Part shown: positions 46,419-53,741 of the stretch, in pieces | How the letters are laid out: the number at the start of each line of letters is the position of its first letter | How positions within the stretch are numbered: the first letter of the stretch is position 1 | Notes under the pieces: generated by a model | Seen by the model: the letters and a program-made list of their open reading frames with translations, nothing else | What the model was told of the DNA's origin: nothing | Databases searched by the model: none | Assembly: GCF_013393945.1 (NCBI RefSeq) | Contig: NZ_CP040297.1 | Coordinates: 1,284,804 to 1,348,803 of the forward strand | From: Nostoc sp. TCL26-01 | Lineage (GTDB): Bacteria > Cyanobacteriota > Cyanobacteriia > Cyanobacteriales > Nostocaceae | Direction: 5' to 3' | Length of the DNA stretch: 64,000 bases | Program-made: the position numbers and the translations under genes

Positions 46419-46594
46419 GCTCGACTTTATCCATTTTTTGGCAAGGCTCAAGCTGACCCTGAAAGCTTTATGAGACGGGAGTTTTACTTTTTTGTTTGCA
46501 CTGAGAATTAGTAAGATGGAAAAAGTTTTTGCCAAAAAGCTAGGGTTTTGCCGTATTAAGAAAACCAAGTTCTTAATTTTGGATAAAGTCGAGC
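46419..46594. mobile_element. MITE A, 176 bp, inserted in the DUF6888-like gene
   Basis: The terminal inverted repeats GCTCGACTTTATCCA (46419-46433) and TGGATAAAGTCGAGC (46580-46594) are perfect over 15 bases. TAA lies directly on both sides (46416-46418 and 46595-46597), consistent with a 3-bp target duplication. No open frame of its own. Confidence 0.82.
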
Positions 46595-46597
46595 TAA

Positions 46598-46751
46598 GAG
46601 GGTGTTTGAAAAGTTTTAGTAGGTATAAAAATGTCATTCTGACTGGAACGGAGCATCAGTCAGAATCTAGGTTTTGTGGCACATACCGAGATGTTTCATT
46701 CCGCTACGCTGCATTCAACATGACAAAAAAACAGACTTTTCAAACGTCCTC
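46598..46751. mobile_element. MITE B, 154 bp, adjacent to MITE A
   Basis: Left end GAGGGTGTTTGAAAAGT (46598-46614) mirrors the right end ACTTTTCAAACGTCCTC (46735-46751) with two mismatches. It is flanked by TAA (46595-46597 and 46752-46754). The GAGGGTGTTTGAAAAG end and 3-bp TAA target suggest mobilisation by an IS5-superfamily transposase elsewhere in the genome (inference). Confidence 0.82.
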
Positions 46752-46772
46752 TAACGGTGAGGTGACATTTCC

Positions 46773-46958
46773 ATGACTAAAGCGAATTATCAAGCCATGT
46801 CAGATGCAGAATTAAGAGATTGGGTCAGATATCATCCACAGGACACCGAAGCATTTCATACTCTAATGGACAGGTTAGACCTGCGACCAAAGGTTATCAC
46901 TCGCACTGATGAAGAATTTGCAACTGAGTTACAACGGCGTATTAGCCAAGCTAGTTAA
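46773..46958 (+). CDS. Small DUF6887-like protein
   Basis: 61 residues: MTKANYQAMSDAELRDWVRY, HPQDTEAFHTLMDRLDLRPK and an acidic/Arg-rich end. It resembles the small cyanobacterial family I know as DUF6887, often next to a DUF6888 gene. The ATG overlaps the restored stop of the upstream gene (ATGA), so translation was probably coupled; the MITE insertions may now uncouple it. The pairing recalls toxin-antitoxin layouts, which is speculation. Confidence 0.75.
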   Translation: MTKANYQAMSDAELRDWVRYHPQDTEAFHTLMDRLDLRPKVITRTDEEFATELQRRISQAS

Positions 46959-47080
46959 AAGGTCTCCCCGTCCAGGAAGTTCTTCTTCTACAACTCAGTA
47001 CAAATCGAGGAACTTCTTATCTATTACCTATCGCCCATTGCCCATTGCCTAACTACACAAATTATTAGACTGCGCCAAGC

Positions 47081-47112
47081 TAGGCTAACAGAAATCAAAT
47101 CGATTCCTATAT
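47081..47112. repeat. Solo end of the 2763-type MITE family
   Basis: AATCAAATCGATTCCTATA (47093-47111) matches one terminal repeat of the elements at 2763-2913 and 52933-53089, but no partner end was found nearby. Probably a degraded copy in the leader of the next gene. Confidence 0.5.
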
Positions 47113-47145
47113 ACTTTAACTTGCCCCAAAAACGAGGTTATAGGG

Positions 47146-47871
47146 ATGTCCCGTTCTACACCGTATCAGCCTTTATTGTTAAGACTACTACACGGTATCA
47201 GTGGTATTCTGGCAATTGCTGCCATTTTTAGCGGATTCCTAGTTTACAACACTTTCGATGGCAGATTTGGTAAAATACCTATCCCTCGGATTGGGCAAAT
47301 TATCGACATTCACGGCACATTTGCTGTATTTTTCTTTTTGATTTTCCCAGCATTTGCTCTCTATAGTTTTCATGCTGGCAATAAACGCCTGCTACAGTCA
47401 AATTCTTTACAGAATTTAACTCAGGTTGGTAGACCGATTTGGTGGGTGAGTTGGCAAAGAATCGCCAATACACTCATGCTCATTGCTGCTGTATTAGCTG
47501 TATTATCTGGCAGAATGATGCAAGAACAATGGCTACCCACGGGAGAGTTAAACCACAGTTGGTACTTGCTGCATTTGAGTGCTTGGGTTGTGATGGTTTT
47601 TTGTTTAGCAATTCATGTTTTGATGTCGAGTAAAGTGGGTGGTGTACCGTTATTACTCTCGATGATTACATTCAATATTCGCTCAGAAGATAGTCCTACT
47701 CATTGGCTAAATCGCTTGCGTCATTGGTTGAGTAATTTATCAAATAATTTTGGTGTAGGCATTAATCAACTGCGGCAAGATAATATATTTTTAAAAATTA
47801 TTGAAGTCATTGTTGTGCTGGGAATTGTCACAGCCCTGATTCTACCTCTGCTGTTGTCTAGTGGTGAGTAA
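47146..47871 (+). CDS. Cytochrome b/b561-like integral membrane protein
   Basis: 241 residues with four main transmembrane helices and one C-terminal helix (about 215-238). Possible haem-ligand His residues lie in RLLHGISGILAIAAIFSGF, IIDIHGTFAVFFFLIFPAF, WYLLHLSAWVVMVFCLAIHV. This spacing of His in helices 1, 2 and 4 fits the di-haem cytochrome b_N/b561 superfamily. Likely electron transfer in the membrane, partner unknown. Convergent with the lysozyme gene, seven bases apart. Confidence 0.75.
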   Translation: MSRSTPYQPLLLRLLHGISGILAIAAIFSGFLVYNTFDGRFGKIPIPRIGQIIDIHGTFAVFFFLIFPAFALYSFHAGNKRLLQSNSLQNLTQVGRPIWWVSWQRIANTLMLIAAVLAVLSGRMMQEQWLPTGELNHSWYLLHLSAWVVMVFCLAIHVLMSSKVGGVPLLLSMITFNIRSEDSPTHWLNRLRHWLSNLSNNFGVGINQLRQDNIFLKIIEVIVVLGIVTALILPLLLSSGE

Positions 47872-47878
47872 GTAGCCA

Positions 47879-48520
47879 TTAATTAGGATTTTTCGTCGTA
47901 GGGCTTGGTGTGATCTCTACTGATGGGGGTTGAGTAGCTGTTTTTAATTCTTCTTGCAGCATTCTTTGATAAATCTTCGGTAGAGAACTACTCACAGAAT
48001 TTGTTTCTATGCCATATCCTAAACTTGTCCAGGTGGGTGAGAGTCGGCGTAAAACATCATTGATTTTACCTTGGCGTAGGAGTTGGGAAATATCCACATT
48101 CCAAACTCGTTCATCATTTAACCAACGATAAACTACTAAGTCTTGATATTCTGGTTCAAAACTATAGGCAGACCAAAACATCATTTGATTGGGTTTTGGA
48201 TGATAACGCGGGGCAATTTGAAACCAAGTGGTGTTGATAATTTGATATCTACCAGCAGCTGTAGAACAATTACCTGTATTTGGCCCTGTGACAATGGTGA
48301 CGCATATCTCCGGATGTTTGCTCAGGTCTTTTACTTGTTGTCCACCATACAACAAAGAGTAGGGGCGGTTACCGTTGGCTTCACTGGCGGAGATAGTCCG
48401 CATTAAAGCCCGAATGTAAGGATCACCGCCTTTCATGACTAATGGTGGTAAATTATTTTTAAAGAAGGGATCAGAAGGCGATCGCAATTCTCCAAATATG
48501 TACCATTGAAATAAGTACAC
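47879..48520 (-). CDS. Lambda-endolysin-like (GH104) muramidase, probable membrane anchor
   Basis: 213 residues from GTG 48520. LMRTISASEANGNRPYSLLY carries the catalytic Glu, and TAAGRYQIINTTWFQIAPRY plus LSPTWTSLGYGIETNS match phage lambda endolysin R, a peptidoglycan lytic transglycosylase. In frame upstream of the GTG lie 22 more codons encoding KLILPIAALLGFVYLFQWYI, a convincing transmembrane anchor, and an AAGGAG (48594-48599) eight bases before a CTG at 48586. The true start is probably there, giving about 235 residues. Likely a cell-wall hydrolase for growth or septal remodelling, not a phage remnant. Confidence 0.82.
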   Translation of the reverse strand: MYLFQWYIFGELRSPSDPFFKNNLPPLVMKGGDPYIRALMRTISASEANGNRPYSLLYGGQQVKDLSKHPEICVTIVTGPNTGNCSTAAGRYQIINTTWFQIAPRYHPKPNQMMFWSAYSFEPEYQDLVVYRWLNDERVWNVDISQLLRQGKINDVLRRLSPTWTSLGYGIETNSVSSSLPKIYQRMLQEELKTATQPPSVEITPSPTTKNPN

Positions 48521-48688
48521 AAAGCCCAGAAGTGCGGCTATAGGGAGAATAAGTTTCTCAATGCCTTTGAGTTCAAAACTTTTCAGATTCTCACTCCTTA
48601 CAAATTCGCTCTTTTAAATTAACAACAATCCTTGACACACCCATTTCGGAAATATCGTAGAGACGTTGTACACAATGCCTCTATTAAC

Positions 48689-48753
48689 GTAAGAATTCAG
48701 CACCCAAGACGAAGAAACTATTCTGACTCCTGTATTCTGACTCCTGAATCCTT
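48689..48753. repeat. Dispersed repeat, short copy (inverse of 45126-45248)
   Basis: GTAAGAATTCAGCACCC at the left and CTCCTGAATCCTT at the right correspond to the ends of the long copy in reverse. The interior is about half as long, so one copy has lost or gained an internal segment. It lies between the lysozyme and SDR genes. Confidence 0.65.
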
Positions 48754-48758
48754 AGCAA

Positions 48759-49415
48759 TTAACATTGTTGAAATAACTCTATAAAGGTTTTTGATGTAGC
48801 TTCAGGTTTAGCAACTATTTCGACTATTTTATTCCGTGCTGCTGGTTCAAATAGAGCTGCTACGCACACCTGGGCAACTTTTTGCCGAGGGATACTCCCC
48901 TCAAATAATGTGTCCACACCTTGCATAACGATCGCATCTGAGTTATCGTCATTCTTTAACCCACCAGGACGGACAATGGTGTAAGTTAAACCGCTTTTTT
49001 GCAAGTACTCCTCCGCCTGCTTTTTCCATAGCAATATTAGCCAAAACAAGTTCAATGGATGGAAAAACTGGGAAAGACACAAAGAAGTTACTAAGACAAA
49101 ATTTTCAATTCCTTTGGCTTTTGCCACATCGACTAAGTTTTTAGTGCCTTCAAAATCTATTTTGTATGGCCCTGTCGGATCTAAACTAGGCTTGGCTCCA
49201 GTTGCACATAGTACTACAGTACTATCACCCAAGGCAGCATTTAAGCTATCTTTGTCTAACACATCACCGATAACTAACTCCGCATCAGGGGGCAAAATAG
49301 CTCTAGCTTTCTGCTCATCCCTTACTAAAGCCCGTACAGGGATGTTCCGCGCTATCAACTCTTGAACAATGCGGCGACCTGTTTCACCCGTTGCCCCGGC
49401 CACAAATGCTTTCAT
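48759..49415 (-). CDS. Atypical SDR family NAD(P)-binding protein
   Basis: 218 residues. The nucleotide motif is MKAFVAGATGETGRRIVQEL (TGATGxxG type), followed by RALVRDEQKARAILP, AELVIGDVLDKDSLNAAL and YTIVRPGGLKNDD. The YxxxK catalytic pair of classical SDRs is not evident, so it is an atypical SDR of the NmrA/Ycf39-like group with a possible structural, chaperone or regulatory role. Single gene. Confidence 0.87.
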   Translation of the reverse strand: MKAFVAGATGETGRRIVQELIARNIPVRALVRDEQKARAILPPDAELVIGDVLDKDSLNAALGDSTVVLCATGAKPSLDPTGPYKIDFEGTKNLVDVAKAKGIENFVLVTSLCLSQFFHPLNLFWLILLWKKQAEEYLQKSGLTYTIVRPGGLKNDDNSDAIVMQGVDTLFEGSIPRQKVAQVCVAALFEPAARNKIVEIVAKPEATSKTFIELFQQC

Positions 49416-49677
49416 TTTAAACGCTATCCTAAAAAACTAGTATGTGATTGACTCTAGCAATTTGAGATTTTAGACTGGGAATTTCAGATAAAAAATTCTG
49501 ACTGGTTCAAAATCGGCAATCTCAAATCGATTGACCCAGTTTTATATTGTAGTGATTTCGTGAAGTTCATGACAGATTCATGAGGTTTCGGTCAAAATGG
49601 GATTCTAGTGCTAAACGACCCAAGCCACCTGGGAATCATTAATGTAGACAAACGCCAAAATAGAGGGGAACAGATTG

Positions 49678-50340
49678 ATGCTTTCAACAAACGGCGAATA
49701 TCAATCTTTGAATATTCCAGAAAAATCTGTGCCTGCTGTGTCAAATTTCTCAGAAATCGCAGATACAGATACAAGATTAGCCGCAGGAACACCATGCAAG
49801 TTTTCTGGTCGTTATAGCGATTCGATGGAAATGTATGCCCCTGCCCACACTGTTGCTGAGTATCTTAATGCTCACTCTTCTTGGTTTACGCGCTGTGCTG
49901 AACCGATGAAAGTGCAATCTTTAAGTGAAAATGGTTACGCTCTGATTATTGGTCGTTTTGGCTCGTTTGGTTATGAAGTAGAACCAAAAATTGGTTTGGA
50001 ATTACTCCCACCACAGGAGGGAGTATATCGCATTCGCACCATCCCCATTCCCGATTATCAAGCACCTGGTTATGATGTGGATTATCAGGCTGCACTCCAG
50101 TTAAAAGAAGATGCTGGGGATCAGCCTCTCACAAAGGTCGAGTGGGATTTAGATTTAGTTGTGAATCTCCAATTCCCTCGATTTATTCAGCGTTTACCTA
50201 AATCTTTAATTCAGTCTACAGGCGATCGCCTATTAAACCAAATCGTCCGCCAAGTTTCCCGCCGCCTCACGCGCAAAGTCCAAGAAGACTTCCATCAATC
50301 TTTTGGATTGACTTTTCCCAACAATCTGAAGAAAAAGTAA
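49678..50340 (+). CDS. DUF1997 family protein
   Basis: 220 residues from ATG 49678 with GAGGGGA upstream; TTG 49675 is also open. CKFSGRYSDSMEMYAPAHTV, WFTRCAEPMKVQSLSENGYA and the long C-terminal RLTRKVQEDFHQSFGL are the DUF1997 pattern, a cyanobacterial and plastid family of the START-like/Bet-v1-like beta fold. Function unknown. Confidence 0.85.
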   Translation: MLSTNGEYQSLNIPEKSVPAVSNFSEIADTDTRLAAGTPCKFSGRYSDSMEMYAPAHTVAEYLNAHSSWFTRCAEPMKVQSLSENGYALIIGRFGSFGYEVEPKIGLELLPPQEGVYRIRTIPIPDYQAPGYDVDYQAALQLKEDAGDQPLTKVEWDLDLVVNLQFPRFIQRLPKSLIQSTGDRLLNQIVRQVSRRLTRKVQEDFHQSFGLTFPNNLKKK

Positions 50341-50417
50341 GTCAATGGTCAAGAGTCAATAGTCAATAGTCAAGAGTGATCATCATCGACCAATGACCAA
50401 TGACCAATGACCAATAA

Positions 50418-50888
50418 CTAAGCCTTAGTCAAAATTCTTTGCACAATTTCCACACCGGTAATTGCTTGCCAAGTAAACAATCCTAAAATCACAAAGTTAA
50501 TTAAAATATGACTTACACGCGCCCAGTTTGCTCCCTTCTGCATATAGGGAGATAGGGCAGCAGAAAAGGCAATTAGACCTGTCATACCTAATCCCGCTAG
50601 TAGGTGTGGCCCTACAAATAACTTGCCGTTATTGATGTATGTAACAGCCATACCACCAATTGCCCCTACCACTATCAAAGCAAGAAGAATTGATCCTACT
50701 TGATGGTGTTTAATATTATACCTACCTTTAATCAGTTCTTTCTTTTCTTCGCCTTGAGAATTCCTGGTGCGTTGTACTTGTAGCCCTAGATACGCAGCAT
50801 ATAGTGACAGCGCCAGCAGTACCCACATAATCAGTGGATGAAAGAAATTTAACCAGTACTTAACAGAGGGAGATAGTTCCAGAGCCAT
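50418..50888 (-). CDS. DUF4079 family membrane protein
   Basis: 156 residues from ATG 50888; a TTG five codons upstream is also open. Four transmembrane helices: FFHPLIMWVLLALSLYAAYL, GSILLALIVVGAIGGMAVTY, HLLAGLGMTGLIAFSAALSP and SHILINFVILGLFTWQAITG. His residues in FFHP, KHHQVG, GPHLLAG and SHIL are conserved in the family, hinting at haem binding as in b561-like proteins (inference). Confidence 0.85.
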   Translation of the reverse strand: MALELSPSVKYWLNFFHPLIMWVLLALSLYAAYLGLQVQRTRNSQGEEKKELIKGRYNIKHHQVGSILLALIVVGAIGGMAVTYINNGKLFVGPHLLAGLGMTGLIAFSAALSPYMQKGANWARVSHILINFVILGLFTWQAITGVEIVQRILTKA

Positions 50889-51000
50889 AGTGTTCTCGCC
50901 CAATTATAAAATCTTAATAAAAATTAGCACAACTCTTGTGGTAATTCGTAATTCGTAGTTCGTAATTCGTAATTAATTCTTGGGGAGTAATGAGTGCTGA

Positions 51001-51097
51001 GTGCTGAGTAATGAGTCACCGTTCGCGCTTCGCGTCTCCCCTTGGGAGAAGTTTGCCCGGAGGGAAACCCTCCTTGCAACTTCTCGCTGAGTAATGA
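51001..51097 (+). repeat. Dispersed 97-bp repeat, copy 1
   Basis: The block starting GTGCTGAGTAATGAGTCACC, through TTCGCGCTTCGCGTCTCCCC and GAAGTTTGCCCGGAGGGAAA to CTCGCTGAGTAATG recurs as an inverted copy at 54272-54369. It has internal hairpins of its own. Confidence 0.8.
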
Positions 51098-51147
51098 ATG
51101 GTGAGTGGTGAGCAGGGAAAGAGTATGATAATCAAGAATCCAGAACT

Positions 51148-51180
51148 GTTGACCAATGACCAATGACTAATAACTAATGA
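51148..51180. repeat. STRR array at the ankyrin gene start
   Basis: TTGACCAATGACCAATGACT and AATAACTAATGACT heptamers; the last unit supplies the ATG of the ankyrin gene. Confidence 0.85.
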
Positions 51181-52460
51181 CTGAAAACAATGATGTTTTG
51201 CTATTGAAGGCTGCTAAGGGTGGCGATATTAAGCGGTTGGGTGCGTTACTGGCTGCTGGTGTTGGGGTGGATGTATGCGATCGCGATGGGACTACGGCGT
51301 TAATGTTTGCTGCTAGTATTGGTTACACGGAAATTGTGCGATCGCTTTTAGATGCAGGGGCAAATATCAATCTAACCAGAAAACGTTATGGTTTGACGGC
51401 GTTGATGTTAGCGGCTAGTGCCAATCAGATTGATATTGTCAAGCTGTTAATCTCTAGGGGTACTGATGTTCATGCCATTAATGAAGATGGTAGTACGGCT
51501 TTGATGGCGGCGGCACAGAAAGGTCATGTGGAAGTAGTGAAGACTCTGTTGGCTGCTGGTGCTGAGGTCAATTTTACTGATAAAGATGATGATACAGCTT
51601 TGAAGCTGGCAATTAAGCAGGGACACGCTGCCGTAGTAGAATTGATTTTACAAAGTGGTGTAGATGTTAATGGTGAAGATGAGCAAGGGGAAACACCCTT
51701 AACGATTGCTACAGATTTTAGTCATGGGGATGTCATACAAGTCTTGCTGGCGGCTGGGGCTAATGTTAACCAACAGAATGAAGACGGTAACACAGCGTTG
51801 TTAGCAGCTGCGGCAGTGGGAAATAGTGCGATCGCTAAAATTTTACTAGACCACGGTGCTGAGGTAAATCACCAAGACCAAGATGGTGAAACTGCCCTAC
51901 ATTTTGCCACGGTGGAAGGTTACAAGGATTTGGTGCAGATTTTACTGCATCATGGTGCAAATGCCCAAATTAAAAACCATCTGGGCGATACACCCTTAAT
52001 GGTGGCTGCATTACAAGGACATAGCCAGATAGTTGAAGTACTGCTACATCATGGTGCTAATTTGCATGGAGATAATTTAGGTGAGACACCTTTAACATTA
52101 GCGACAATTCAAGGTCACACCGAAACAGTTAAGGTATTGTTAGACTACGGTGCTGATGCCAATATTCCAGGCAATGATGGCAAAACACCTTTAATTAAAG
52201 CTACCGAACGCAACTATCCAGGAGTAATTCAGTTATTGTTAGCTAAGGGGGCAAATGTTAATTACCAAGACTCTGCTGGGGCTACGGCGCTGATGTGGGC
52301 TGTCTCAGCAGGTTATGGTAAAGCGGCGCAAATCCTGTTGCAAGCCGGCGCAGATCCAAATCTTAAAAATCGTGGTGGTTATACGGCGTTAATGATTGCT
52401 GAGTTTAATGGTTTTAGAAGTATTGCCCAGATGTTAACGCAGGCTGGAGCGAGTGAGTAA
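51177..52460 (+). CDS. Ankyrin repeat protein
   Basis: 427 residues, essentially all ankyrin repeats: about 12-13 units of 32-34 residues with the consensus DGxTALMxAAxxGHxEIVxxLLxAGA (for example DGSTALMAAAQKGHVEVVKT). No signal peptide, membrane helix or enzymatic domain is seen. Such proteins are protein-binding scaffolds; partner unknown. The start codon belongs to the last heptamer of an STRR array and no ribosome binding site precedes it, so initiation may depend on the array. Confidence 0.93.
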   Translation: MTENNDVLLLKAAKGGDIKRLGALLAAGVGVDVCDRDGTTALMFAASIGYTEIVRSLLDAGANINLTRKRYGLTALMLAASANQIDIVKLLISRGTDVHAINEDGSTALMAAAQKGHVEVVKTLLAAGAEVNFTDKDDDTALKLAIKQGHAAVVELILQSGVDVNGEDEQGETPLTIATDFSHGDVIQVLLAAGANVNQQNEDGNTALLAAAAVGNSAIAKILLDHGAEVNHQDQDGETALHFATVEGYKDLVQILLHHGANAQIKNHLGDTPLMVAALQGHSQIVEVLLHHGANLHGDNLGETPLTLATIQGHTETVKVLLDYGADANIPGNDGKTPLIKATERNYPGVIQLLLAKGANVNYQDSAGATALMWAVSAGYGKAAQILLQAGADPNLKNRGGYTALMIAEFNGFRSIAQMLTQAGASE

Positions 52461-52548
52461 ATTGCTCACTTTTTTAGGGAAATTTGACATAAATTTCTTT
52501 TTCTCTAAATTTACTCAAAAAACATCTTGACAAGCAATAAAAATCCGG

Positions 52549-52578
52549 GTATTTAATTAAATACTAGGAAAGTATAAT
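52549..52578 (+). promoter_or_regulatory. Palindrome plus -10 box without an adjacent gene
   Basis: The perfect 16-base palindrome GTATTTAATTAAATAC (52549-52564) is followed nine bases later by TATAAT (52573-52578). The palindrome overlaps the expected -35 position, like a repressor site. No reading frame follows for 500 bases, so the transcript would be a small RNA or a long leader of the CbiG-like gene. Confidence 0.4.
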
Positions 52579-52932
52579 ACTCAAATTCAGGAATGAAAAA
52601 CTAAAAAAATCAAACTTACTTGTAGCTAATTAACATAGCTACATTCAAGGTACGAAGAAATTGAAACACCGAAGTAGACCAGGTAAAGCGTTTGTATTTC
52701 CAAGATATTCAAGGAACCCAAACTCAAGAAGTAAAGTTACTCTTTAACTTTTACCTCGTCCTCCCCCGGCGTTTCCTACTGTGCTAGATATGCTCAATAT
52801 ATAGTTTTTCATTTCTGATAACAGTATTATAGTTAGCAAATTTCCAGTATCTTAGTAGACGCGCCAAAAGTACAATTTGTTAACTAGATAATTGCTAAAA
52901 ATTTAAAAGTTTAAAACTATACTTAGCCTAAA

Positions 52933-53089
52933 TATAGTAATCCGATTTGATTTCTGAATCACTCGTAGAGGTAAGGGACTGGGGACTGGGGACTGGGGAC
53001 TGGGGACTGGGAAGAAAGAATAAAGGTGTACTGAGTTTTGTATGCGTAAGCGCAGGCTACGCCAACAAAAATCAAATATGAGTCCTATA
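52933..53089. mobile_element. MITE-like element, 157 bp, sister of 2763-2913
   Basis: Ends TATAGTAATCCGATTTGATT (52933-52952) and AATCAAATATGAGTCCTATA (53070-53089) are inverted repeats matching the 2763-2913 element. The right arm GGCTACGCCAACAAAA, reversed, matches its left arm. A GGGGACT x4 STRR array (52981-53008) sits inside. The element ends 15 bases before the next gene's GTG. Confidence 0.7.
52974..53010. repeat. STRR array GGGGACT
   Basis: Four perfect GGGGACT heptamers with a diverged unit in front. This is the CCCCAGT-type STRR family, here located inside a MITE. Confidence 0.9.
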
Positions 53090-53104
53090 TACTAAAATCT
53101 ATTA

Positions 53105-53596
53105 GTGGATAAAAAAACTGCTCAACAGCCGGATTTATGGATAGGAGTTGGTTGTCAGTTAGGTATTTCTCATCAATTGCTGGTAGCTGCAATCCCAGAA
53201 ATTTTCTCTGTACATCAACTTGATCAAGAAGCGATCGCCGGTATTGCTACTATTGATACAAAAGCTTCAGAACTTGGTTTACTGGAATTTTGCCGTCTGT
53301 ATAGCCTTCCTTTAAAAACCTTTCCTGCCGCAATTTTGGCTGACGTTTGTGTACCCAACCCCAGCAAAGTGATTGCCGAAAAAGTTGGGACTTCCAGTGT
53401 AGCCGAGGCGGCGGCTATGCTAGCGGCGGCTGATTTATCCTTTTCCTCAAACATATTCCCACAAGAATTGAGAGTAAAGCTTTTGGTTCCGAAAACAGTT
53501 TTTCGCTTACCTGGACAACTGGGAGTAGTGACAATTGCTGTAGCCCAAACATCAAGTATTAGTACTATTAGTAGGTTGGGTGGAGGCTTTGCGTAA
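53105..53596 (+). CDS. CbiG C-terminal domain protein (cobalamin biosynthesis type)
   Basis: 163 residues from GTG 53105. LWIGVGCQLGISHQLLVAAI, IAGIATIDTKASELGLLEFC, VCVPNPSKVIAEKVGTSSVA and EAAAMLAAADL match the CbiG C-terminal domain, which takes part in ring contraction (cobalt-precorrin 5A hydrolase) in B12 synthesis. The N-terminal CbiG domain is absent, so it is either a one-domain cyanobacterial form or a split gene. The MITE ends just upstream, no ribosome binding site is visible, and the last codons plus stop lie in a GTAGGTTGGGTGG...AACCCAACA repeat. Confidence 0.82.
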   Translation: MDKKTAQQPDLWIGVGCQLGISHQLLVAAIPEIFSVHQLDQEAIAGIATIDTKASELGLLEFCRLYSLPLKTFPAAILADVCVPNPSKVIAEKVGTSSVAEAAAMLAAADLSFSSNIFPQELRVKLLVPKTVFRLPGQLGVVTIAVAQTSSISTISRLGGGFA

Positions 53597-53741
53597 CCCA
53601 ACATGATCTCAGGAACCCAATGTCTATCTTGGTGTTGAATAAAGCTACCCCACACTCAACCTACAAAAAAAATCACACATCTAAATTACAGGTAAAAATG
53701 AAAATTGGCAGCAGAATACTAACTTGGAAACTATTTTCTGA

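Larger units (their letters stand above)
46246..46776 (+). pseudogene. Small DUF6888-like gene split by two adjacent MITEs
   Basis: The frame reads MEPTIEQLKAFYSRCVRASN (from ATG 46264; ATG 46246 is also open) to DTIQIEIYP, then runs into element A and stops at 46473. Removing both elements with one target copy each joins CCTAA (to 46418) to CGGTGAG at 46755 and restores an uninterrupted ending NGEVTFP and TGA at 46774-46776. That TGA overlaps the ATG of the next gene as ATGA. The restored protein is about 58-64 residues and resembles the small cyanobacterial family I know as DUF6888, which ends with Pro-Asn-Gly-Glu-Trp-like sequence. Present product has a foreign 18-residue tail and is probably nonfunctional. 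Confidence 0.75.
52461..53104. other. 644-bp intergenic region
   Basis: Contains the orphan promoter-like site, a hairpin around 52732-52755 (GTAAAGTTA with TAACTTTTAC), a C-rich patch (52758-52785), and from 52933 a MITE with an STRR insert. No gene recognised. Confidence 0.6.

Noticed and set aside
46492..46776. 94-codon plus-strand frame
   Set aside because: It crosses both MITEs; only its last seven codons (NGEVTFP) are genuine sequence, the original end of the interrupted gene.
52549..52564. NtcA-binding site
   Set aside because: NtcA boxes are GTA-N8-TAC; this palindrome has a ten-base spacer.
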